64,000 nucleotides of DNA from Mytilus edulis (taxonomy: Eukaryota; Mollusca; Bivalvia; Mytilida; Mytilidae): assembly GCF_963676685.1 (NCBI RefSeq), contig NC_092357.1, forward strand, positions 70,770,971 to 70,834,970, in the 5' to 3' direction. A program made the translations under genes and the position numbers. The notes beneath the pieces are model-generated. The model was not told the origin of the DNA and did no database searches. It worked only from the letters and a program-made list of their open reading frames with translations. Positions 36,201 to 48,200 of this stretch are shown piece by piece. Position 1 is the stretch's first letter, and every line of letters starts with the position of its first letter.

Positions 36201-39200
36201 ATCAGATGGCAAATTCAAAAGCTCACACACATTAAACAAATGGATAACAACTGTCATATTCCTAACTTTCTTATGTAAAGCAACTGTGATTATGTGATTA
36301 CTTAGACACCGCATGAAGATCGAGAGCATCATGAATGCCACTAAGAAACCAAATCTTACCTCCAGCCGCTACTTTATCCACTGTGGTACCCTTCTTATGT
36401 GCCATAAAACCCAGGACAGCAAAAATGACAAAACCAGCGTAAAAACTGGTCAAACAGTTGATAAGAGGTACAAGGAAGGAATCTCTAAAATGGTAAAATG
36501 TGAATATTTATAACTGAACCAGGAAAGTATCTATAAAATGGTGAAATACTAATGTTTGCTACTGGCTTAGAAATTAATCTACCTTTATTTAGGGTAAGTA
36601 CCTGATATATAAGAGATCTCAAATTTGTCCTACATAGTACTTGCATCTGGACATATATGTTTCTTTCATTTCCTGAAAATTGTTACCTTAAAGTAGTAAA
36701 TTGTTATTGTGGAAATCTGTGTTAAATATATATATATATAGTCTCAGTGATATACTAATTTACTTATTCTACTCATAATATGGAAGATTAACAATAGTTT
36801 CATTTAGCTTTAAAAATACAGAAAATTGAACAAAACACAATACTATTACGCGGAATCAAGGTCAAAAATTAATTATAATTCAGAATATACTGAATTACAA
36901 TTAAGCATACCTTTAATTGATTTTAGGTAACCTAAAATCATTTTAGTATAATTTTGGGGTATCCTAAAATCAGTTTAGTATAGTCTAAAATCGACATTAT
37001 TGATCCTAATTCCCGCGCTATACAATACCTTAAAATATTGTTGCTGAATTTGTTGTAACTTGCCATAGCAATAAGTCCGCCTGAGCATGCGCTTAGAGAG
37101 TAAAATATCTGAACAGCTGCATCACTCCATACCTGTAATATACGATGTCACATGGTCAAACGTCCATTCAGGTTGGAGTTTTATGCTAATTTCTTTATTT
37201 AAAAATCCCGCACAAACAGAACATGCAACACGAACAGAACATTGTTTGTTTTGCTTCAGGCACAGTCAAATTGATATTATGTAGAGTGAAATAAGATATA
37301 AATTGTTGTAACGAAACAAAGAAAATTCGGCAGTACATGACTTAAAAGAAGCTTAAAACGGGGTCATAAAAGTTTGGAGTAAGGTCGGAAATGTCTTGCT
37401 CTTCTTAAGTTGCTGCTATAAAATGACTTAGTACTTTATACAATGACAATGCAGTCATTTTCGGCGAAATCAAATTTAGGTCTTATTTTTCAATATTATA
37501 AAATGTAGACTTACGTCCCTTAGATCAAATAAATATATCGTTAACAAAATATTATTACAAAATGAAATAAAAATTAATATTCATTTTTTTTTCGTTCACT
37601 TTCATACAAAAAAATAAATTTAAATACACTCTGTGATAACTTACATCAGCCTGAGTAAGCTTACTCCAGTCCGGTGTTAGATAAAATTTAATTCCTTCTT
37701 CATATCCCTCTAGTGTAAGACCACGGACCAGCAGAATGGTTAACAGGATGTAAGGAAATGTGGCAGTAAAATATACAACCTACAAAACAAGTTCTATTTA
37801 TTCAGAAATTATGGTAACATGGGGAAAAATGACAATATTCAATTTGATTCAAAGTTATTATTTAAAAAATGGAAATCTTCAGTTGTAAGACGTCTGACCT
37901 CGTATTCAGTATGTTCCTGTCCTTAAGCAGGAAACTATAATTTAATGGTTGTCTTATTACTCGTTTTTCATTTATTTATGTATTTGTAAAAACCAGGCCG
38001 TCTGATTTATCTTTAGAATTTCTACACCATTTGTCATATTGGCTCCTTTTACAGCTTATGTTACGGTATCTCGTGGACACGTCTACCTATTGTTATAATC
38101 AATAAAATACATTTCCAAGAGGTTTAATTTCCTTTGAGAGAACAATAAATACTATTGCCCTCATAGCTAAGTTACGAAGGGCTAGTTCCTACCTTTCCTG
38201 GAAATTTAATACCATTTGAGAGAACAATAAATACTATTGCCTACATACTAAGTTACAATGGGCTAGTTCCTACCTTTCCTAGAGATTTAATACCCTTTTA
38301 GAGGACAATGAATTCTATTGCCCAAACAGCTAAGTTACGAAGGGCTAGTTCCTACCTTTCCTAGCGATTCAATACCCTTTGAAAGGCCAATAAATACCAA
38401 TGCTCACATAGCTAAGTTACGAAGGACTAGTTCCTACCTTTCCTAGAGATTTAATTCCCTTTGAAAGGACAATAAATATTATCGCCTACAGAGCTAGGTA
38501 ACATAAAGCTAGTTCCTACCTTTCCAAGAGATTTCATTCTCCTTGAGAGGACAATAAATACTATTGCTCAAACAGCTAAGTTACATAGAGCTAGTTCCTA
38601 CCTTTCCAAAAGATTTAATTCCTTTTGAGAGGACAATAAATACAATTGCCCACACAGCTAGGTTACATAGATCTAGTTCCTACCTGTCCAAGAGATTTCA
38701 TTCCCTTTGAGAGAACAATAAATACTTTTGCCCACATAGATAGGTTACTGAGGACTAGTTCCTACCTTTCCAAGAGATTTAATACCCTTTAAGAGGACAA
38801 TAAATACTATTGCCCACATAGCTAAGTTACGTAGGGCTATTTCCTACTTTTCCCAGAGATTTAATACCCTTTCAGAGGACAATAAATACTATTTCCCACA
38901 TTGCTTAGTAACGAAGGGCTAGACCCTACCTTTCCTAGAAATTTAATATCCTTTGAGAGGACAATAAATACTTGAGAGGAAAATAAAAACTATTGCCCAC
39001 ACAGCTAAGTTACAAAGGGCTAGTTCCTACCTTTCCAAGAGATTTAATACCCTTTGAGAGGACAATAAATACAATTGCCCACACAGCTAAGTTACATAGA
39101 GCTAGTTCCTACCTTTCCAAGAGATTTAATACCCTTTGAGAGGACAATAAATACAATTGCCCACACAGCTAAGTTACATAGAGCTAGTTCCTACCTTTCC

Positions 39201-42200
39201 AAGAGATTTAATACCCTTTGAGACGACAATAAATACAATTGCCCACACAGCTAAATTACATAAAGCTAGTTCTTACCTTTCCAAGAGATTGAATTCCCAT
39301 TTGAGAGGACAATAAATACAATTGCCCACATAGCTAGGTTACATAGGGCTAGTTCCTACCTTTCAAAGAGATTTAATTTCTTTGAGAGGACAATAAATAC
39401 TATTGCCCAAAACGCTAAGTTACAAGGGGCTAGTTCCTATATTTCCAAGAGATTTAATTCCCTTTGAGGGGGACCATAAAATACAATTGGCCACACAGCT
39501 AAGTTACATAGAGCTAGTTCCTACCTTTCCAAGAGATGTTATTCCTTTTAAGAGGACAATAAATAATACTATTGCCAAAGCAGCTAGGTTACATAGAGCT
39601 AGTTCCTAAGTTTCCTGGAGATTTAATTCCCTTTAAGAGGACAATAAATTATATTGCCCACACAGCTAAGTTACATAGAGCTAGTTCCTACCTTTCCAAG
39701 AGATTTAAATCCCTTTAAGAGGACAATAAATTCTATTGCCAAAACAGCTAGGTTACATAAAGCTAGTTCCTACATTTCCAAGAGATTAATTCCCTTTGAG
39801 AGGACAATTAATACAATTACCCACATAGTTAGGTTGCATAGAGCTAGTTCCTACCTTTCCAGACATTTAATTCCCTTTGAGAGAACAATAAATACTATTG
39901 CCCACACAGCTAGCTTACATAGAGCTAGTTCCTACCTTTCTAAGAGATTTTATATCCTTTGAGTGGACAATACATACTATTGCACACACAGCTAAGTTAC
40001 ATAGGGCTAGTTCCTACCTTTCCTAGAGATTTGATTCCCTGTGAGAGAACAATATATACTATTGCCCAAACAGCTAGGTTACATAGAGCTAGTTCCTACC
40101 TTTCCTAAAGATTTAATTCCCTTTGAGAGGACAATAAATATTATTGCCCACTCAGCTAAATTACATAGAGCTAGTTCCTACCCTTCCTAAAGATTTAATT
40201 CCCTTTGAGAGGACAATAAATATTATTGCCCACACAGCTAGGTTACATAGAGCTAGTTCCTACCTTTCCTAAAGATTTAATTCCCTGTGAGAGAACAATA
40301 AATACTATTACCCAAACAGCTAAGTTACATAGAGCTAGTTCCTACCTTTTCAAGAGATTTAATACCCTTTGAGAGAACAATAAATACTATTGCCCACACA
40401 GGTAGGTTACATAAAGCTAGTTCCTACCTTTCCTAGAGATTCAATTCCCTTTGAGAGGACAATAAATATTTAATGCCCACACAGCTAAGTTACATAGAGC
40501 TAGTTCCTACCTTTCCAAGAGATTTAATATCCTTTGAGAGGACAATAAATACTATCGCCCCAGCAGCTAAGTTACATAGAGCTAGTTCCTACCTTTCCAA
40601 GAGATTTCATTCCCTTTGAGAGGACGATAAATACTATTGCCCAAACAGCTAAGTTACATAGAGCTAGTTCCTACCTTTCCAAGAGATTACATTCCGTTTG
40701 AGAGGACAATAAATACTATTGCCCAAACAGCTAAGTTATATAGAGCTAGTTCCTACCTTTCCTAAAGATTTAATTCCCTTTGAGAGAACAATAAATACTA
40801 TTGCCCACACAGCTAAGTTACAAAGGGCTAGTTCCCACTTTATTCCCTCTGGATACTCCAAACCACCGGAAATTTCCAAGACTTTATTGCTGCAAATGCA
40901 AATCCCCAAAATTGTCAATACTATCAAATCCGATACAGCTAATGTACATATGTCAACAGATAAATTTTACACAAACATAATTTTTCTTTTCAATCTGGTA
41001 AAATTGGTTTGGCTATCCTTATAATTGCAACAAATGGTGGTTTTGTTTAAATTTGTGGACAACAAACCATTTCAATGCTACCATATTTTGATTTATTTTA
41101 GTAGTCAATGCTCCGTATACAAACTGCAATGTTGTACAAAATATTATTTGTTAATAATTTCATACACGATCTGTTAATCTATTCACATAATTGAAAAACA
41201 TAATCACACTGTTTTTGCTTATTACAGCTTATTACTGTCATGCTTCATCATTATCACAATAGACTTATACATGGTCTTATTTTCTTGGTTTTTTTTCAGA
41301 GCGGTAACAACCATACCATTTTTTTGTTTTTGTTTCTGATGGGTCTTTTCTTGTTTAAATAAGTAAAAATCAGGGGTTTCCGGCACGATTTGGCATAAAA
41401 GGGGTTAAATGCCAAGCATATGAGGGATTGACATTTGTGTAAGAATTTTCTAAAGGGGGTCTTTGACAATGTTACCATCCACACCTGTTCTCAAATTGAA
41501 TGGAGTGGACCATTATTGAAAAAATAATTTTAACCAATCTAGTGTCTTCAGTGGGATTATGACAAAAAGGGTAGTATTTAATGTTAGATTGTGTTGTCAG
41601 TTTACTTCTGCTTTTGTTGGGAGTTGTGTTGACAAATCTTAAGTTTTCTGTGGACTGTTGTTTGCTTTTTGTCAAGTTTTATTTTGACCATGGTGTGTAC
41701 TTTTTTTTTTTAATGTCCCCTTCGTTTCCTTCACGTATTTAACACAAATGTTTTTAACATACTTAAAATATTCGTCACTGGCTGAAACTGTCTTGTTATC
41801 GCTGTAGGTAAAATTAGCTGTAAACAAAATAAATTGATTGATTATAAAAACAATGCCTATGTATAAGGCTAATAATTGATGGTTAAGGTGGTACCTAACA
41901 CAACAGGGAGATAACTCTGTAAAATCAGCAGAACGTTTTAATGACGGTGTGTTGTTAAGGGAATATAAAGCTTCTCAGTGATCAAAATAAGTGTTTGTCA
42001 AACTGCTATATAACCAGTGTAATTTTTCTGACAAAACGGTTGGTTCAAAGTTTTTAAAAAATTTATATTTTTGTTGAAGGGCAAAAGTAAATACTTTGAC
42101 AAAATTTTATGAAAACTAAACGAGCCAAATTAATTTTAGTAAAAGTGTTAGGTACCACCTTTAGTAACAAAACGAAATAAAAAGAAAATCTAATTAGTCA

Positions 42201-45200
42201 TATGTTCATCTTGAACACATGCAGTTTGTTTGTTTTCAAAATTGGTAATCATTGAACTGTTTAATATTTAGTTATTGTAATTAAAGCTCCTGAGATGTGC
42301 TCATCTTTGCCAGCCAAGGGTTACGATCCACTTCCCTCTGGTGGAGAGGAGGGAAGTGGATCGTAACCGTTGGCTAGCGAAGATGAGATGTGTTAGTCAT
42401 TCCTTTGAAGTCGGATCTGTCATTTAATTGGTTTGTTAGTGAAGTTTGCCTGTGTATTACTTTATTGAGGTATTCCTCTGGTTTAATAGATACTCACCAC
42501 AGTCTGGCCTCGAGGAATTCCGAGGATCTATGAGAGAGAAATTAAACGTTTGATAGCCGTCCTGACAAGCACACGTGTTCCATGAGTTGTCACAATATTT
42601 CCAGGGAACTTCCGCCGCCATAGAAGCGAAGAAGAAGTATATACAGTATGCAATAATCACGGCATAATAAATGGCGATTAGAGCAGATACTATTATCATG
42701 GCAAACCCAAGACCTACAAAACAAAGATGACTGTTGAAATGTGATTAATTGTACACTGATGTGTAGTGTGTGTTTCGATTATAAAGTTGTAGAACTCACT
42801 GTGAGATATCACAAATGTAGAGCAGAGGATTTAAATAACATGTAGGTCGAGCGCGGGATTTAGATATTGCAGAGCATGTGATTTAGATAACATGTCAGTA
42901 GAAAGCGAGATTTAGATATCGTAGAGCATGTTATTTTGATAACAAATCAGTCGAGCGCGGGATTTCGATATCGCAGAGGATGTGATTTTGCTAACAAGTC
43001 AGTCGAGCGCTGGATTTAGATATTGCAGAGCCTGTGATTTAGATAACATGTCAGTAGAAAGCGATATTTAGATATCGTAGAGCATGTGATTTTGATAACA
43101 AGTCAGTCGAGCGCTGGATTTAGATATCGTAGAGCATGTGATTTTGATAACAAGTCAGTCGAGCGCTGGATTTAGATATCGTAGAGCAGCGGATTTAAAT
43201 AACATGGTCAAGCGCTGGATTTAGATATCGCAGAGCCTGTGATTTAGATAACATGCCAGTAGAAAGCGATATTTAGATATTGTAGAGCATGTGATTTTGA
43301 TAACAAGTCAGTCGAGCGCTGGATTTAGATATCGTAGAGCATGTGATTTTGATAACAAGTCAGTCGAGCGCTGGATTTAGATATCGTAGAGCATGTGATT
43401 TTGATAACAAGTCAGTCGAGCGCTGGATTTATATATCGTAGAGCAGCGGATTCAAATAACATGCAAGTCGAGCGTTGAATTTAGATATCGTAGAGCATGT
43501 GATTTTGATAACAAGTCAGTCGAGCGCTGGATTTATATATCGTAGGGCAGCGGCGGATTCAAATAACATGCAAGTCGAGCGCTGAATTTAGATATCGTAG
43601 AGCATGTGATTTTGATAACAAGTCAGTCGAGCGCTGGATTTAGATATCGTAGAGCATGTGATTTTTAAAACTAGTCAGTCGAGCGCTGGATTTAGATATC
43701 GTAGAGCATGTGATTTTGATAACAAGTCAGTCGAGCGCTGGATTTAGATATCGTAGAGCATGTGAATTTGATAACATGTCAGTAGCAGAGAGCAAGATTT
43801 AGATATCGTAGAGCGTATGATTTAGATTACAAGTCAGTAGAGAGCAATATGTAGATATCGTAGAGCGTATGATTTAGATTACAAGTCAGTAGAGAGCAAG
43901 ATTTAGATATCGTAGAGCGTATGATTTAGATTACAAGTCAGTAGAGAGCAAGATTTAGATATCGTAGAGCGTATGATTTAGATTACAAGTCAGTAGAGAG
44001 CAAGATTTAGATATCGTAGAGCGTATGATTTAGATTACAAGTCAGTAGAGAGCAAGATTTAGATATCGTAGAGCGTATGATTTAGATTACAAGTCAGTAG
44101 AGAGCAAGATTTAGATATCGTAGAGCGTATGATTTAGATTACAAGTCAGTCTAGAGCGGTATTTAGATATCGCTGTGCGTGTGATTTAGATAACTTGTCA
44201 GTCGAAAACAATATTGAGATCTCATAAACATGTTTAACCCCGCCGCAATTTTGCGACTGTCCCAAGTCAGGAACCTCTTATCACTGTACATGCTGTACTA
44301 GTATACATATTTTTAGGGGCCAGCTGAAGGACACCTACGGGTGCGGGAATTCCCGCTACATTGAAGACCCATTGGTGGCCTTCGGCTGTTGTCTGCTTTA
44401 TGGTCGGGTTGTTGTCGCTTTGACACATTTCCCATTTCCTTTCTCAATTTTATTAGATATCATAGAGCGTGTGATTAGATAACAAGTCAATCGAGAGCGG
44501 GTTTTATATATCGCAGAGCGTGTGTTTAGATAACAAATCAGTCGAAAGCGGGTTTTATATATCGCAGAGCGTGTGTTTGGATAACATGTCAATCGACCGA
44601 GGGTTTTAAATATTGTAGAGCGTGTGTTTTAGATAACATGTCAGTCGAGGCAGGGATTGAGATATCACAAATGTAGCGCGTGGAATATAGACAACACGTC
44701 GGCGGGCGCATTATTTAGGTTCACAAATAAAGAGCGCGGAAATAAGACTATAAATCTGAAGAGGAATTGATTATTCGGATCTATAGTGTACCTGAACTGG
44801 ATTACTCAGCTAATAAAATTGAATGTGATTGCGAATTCACAACACAATTGTAGAGTGTGTGTTTAAGCATTAACATCTGAGTTGCACATGATGAATATAG
44901 CTCAAAGGATATATCTGTATAGCACCAGATTTGGATGACATAGCTATGGAGCGCGAGATTTGTGAGACAACTTTAGCATGTTTAGAGTGCGCGATAAGAA
45001 AAATAGATTATGTACGCGGGAACGATCCTTAAATATTCTTGTCCTTGTCTGTATGAATACAACTTTGACTGCTTACTATGTTTTTATGACATCTATTTGA
45101 CGTGACTCTGTATTTATACATCTATTTGACGTGACTCTGTATTTATACATCTATTTGACGTGACTCTGTATTTATACATCTATTTGACGTGACTGTATGT

Positions 45201-48200
45201 ATACATCTATTTGACGTGACTCTGTATTTATACATCTATTTGACGTGACTCTGTATTTATACATCTCATTATTGTGTTATTGTGCTATCATAAAAATGTT
45301 TATATTCTTGTCTTCTATTTTTGCTAAAAAAATTTGTCTATACGCAATTTTGTGTTTCTTTGTTATATATTTGCTCGTTTTTATATTGATTAAAATTATA
45401 ACACATTATTACCTGTTATGTCTGTTTGGTTTGTTCACATATACTGTTGTCACTATAATGGAATTTCACACGACTGTCATACAAGTGAGAGGTTTACTTA
45501 GCTATACAACTATGTTATGTCTACCATGTTCTTTATAAGAAATGCCTGTACCAAGTCATGAATATGACAGTTGCAATCAATTTCGTTTGATGTGTTTGAA
45601 TTTTTGATTTTACCATAATAATGATTTGACTCCGGACTTGCCATTTTGAATTTTTCTCGGAGTTTGGTATTTTTGTTATTTTACTTTTAGACGGAAATGT
45701 CTTACCTTTCATTGCGGGATTGATCCTGAATACTTTTATTGGTCCTAAACTTGCAAATTGTCCCAAACATAACTCCAGATAAAATAACGGTATCCCAATG
45801 AACACGAGACATATGAAATATGGAATTAAAAAGGCACCTAAAATAGAAAAAAAAATGTAACATAATGGTGACGATATAAGCACAAACTTATATATTAATT
45901 TTACTTGCAATAATATGTTTAGACTTGACATTTTTAACAAACTTTTATGGTAGAAATGATATTTTTGTGCAAGAGTTTGTTAAAACCCGAGTTTATAATA
46001 CAGTCAATATATTCTGTTTACATTAATGTTCCTTCAACAAATGTCTTTGTCGTTTCATATAGTCATCATATAGATGTCTTAAACTTTTGATAATCATATA
46101 AAAGATGTCTAAACGATCCTCCTCATGGGGCGTTTTGATTATGTGATTACTTGACTGTTTTTATAGTGATTATTTGATTACCAGACCGAACATTTTATGA
46201 TTATTTGATTACCAGACCGAACATTTTATGATTATTTGATTACCAGACCGAACATTTTATGATTATTTGATTACCAGACCGAACATTTTATGATTATTTG
46301 ATTGTTTAATAATCATGGACTGTATTTTCTATCATTATCTTTTTTATAAAACAATTAATGATAGAATCATATTCAAAACAGTGTAGCTGTGGCCATTGAT
46401 TGACAACCTTAAATTATCCCATTGACTGGGGCAGATTAGGTGAACGTGTGTCTGTAACGACAACTGCTCACTACTCGCTTATTATAGAATTTAAACTGTG
46501 GGATCACCAAAGGTTCTTAACGCCTTTAATATTAAAATAGTTCGAAAAATTAATCAGGAATATTAACTTTATGTTTTGATTTATATTATTGATATCAATC
46601 AAAACATCGTGTTATTCCTGATTAGTTTTTCTAATTTCTTTATTTAGGTGTTGAGAACCTTTTGTGACCCCACAGTTTAAGTGCCTTTAACAAGTACATA
46701 GTGAGCAGCGGTTGTTACAGACAAACGTTCACATAATCTGCCCCAGTCAATGGGATAATTTAAGGTTGTCAATCAATGGCCACAGCTACACTGTTTTGAA
46801 TATGATTCTAATGTGATTATATTGGCCGACAATTTGTGATTTTGTGATAACTTGGACACACCTATCAGGACCTTCTCCTTCACTTACCTCCGCCATTTTT
46901 AAAACAGAGATAAGGGAAACGCCAAACGTTACCCAAACCTACAGCAAAGCCAACACAGGTCAGAATAAACTCTAGCTGACTTCCCCAGTTCGCTCTAGCC
47001 TTACCCTGTCAATACAAACAAAGACATGTATAAATAAAAATATTAAAATAACTGATAAAAAGACAGCGTATAAGCAAAATGTTTGAATTTTTATGCTCCA
47101 CCAACGATAGTAGAGGGGCATTATGTTTTCTGGTCTGTGGGTCCGTTCGTCCATCCGTGATGTCCGTGAGTCCCGCTTCGGGCTAAAGTTTTTGGTCAAG
47201 GTAGTTTTTGATGAAGTTAAAGTCCAATCAATTTGAAACTTAGTACACTTGTCCCCTATGGTATGATCTTTTTAATTTTAATGTCAAATTAGATTTTTTA
47301 CCAAATTTCACGGTCCATTGAACATGCAAAATGATAGTGCGATATACTCTTATTATTCTTGTTAGTGCAATTTTGAAGAAAAAAAATGTAAAGTTAATAA
47401 ATTTAAGTATATTTGAAACTGTGAAAGATTAAACTGTTGATGCACTGTCGCATTTAATACTATAAATTAATCTTCGACATGCAAGGTCATAATGTAAAGT
47501 TAAAACAAACTTTCCATCACGAGGCCAGGTCAAGGTACATATACATCCTGTACATATTTAACTTAAAAGTGTTTTCGTCAAAGTAAAGTACTTTTTAAAC
47601 TTAATTTATTTACAGTTATCCCGTCTTTTTGAAGGAGGGAACCAGTTTTATCTAGGATGTTTATAGACATGTCTTAGTTACATGGAAACATGGGTTTTAT
47701 CACCGGGAATTAGGTCAGAACATTCATTTGTATTTTCTCACCAAGTCATAATAATTTTGTTTATGTATTTCATTATTATAATTATTTTCAATCTTTTTTA
47801 TTATTATTTAAGAGACTCTTAATAACTTTTGAAAGATGAAATAGACACCTTAAATTCAGCTTTAAGACAAATACATTTATTGGGACTTCAACTCCTATTG
47901 ACATGTGGGATAAAATAAAGATTTGTAACGACCGACATATTTTTTCTAGATATTTTTAAACGACAACTTAGCTATGTTATTGATAAATAATCAGCACTTT
48001 ACACAGGTAAACATGATTTTTGGCAAAAATAATATTCTTTAATAAACCATTCTTGATAAGTAATAATATTCTATGTCAATTTTATGTCTCTGAATAATTT
48101 TACTTTTTCCCTTTCCCTTTTTCTTTATAGATAGTAAAACATGTGGTATGAGTGCCAATGACACAACCCTCCATCCAAGTCACAATTTGTAAATAAACCA

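Noticed and set aside
39403..41024. Plus-strand frames of 68-102 codons in the 82 bp array
   Set aside because: Antisense to copied exon 6; periodic peptide only reflects the repeat.
41041..41760. Additional SLC6 coding exon between exons 5 and 6
   Set aside because: Exons 5 and 6 already join in phase to the expected DEYFNNKVLEIS; nothing in between fits.
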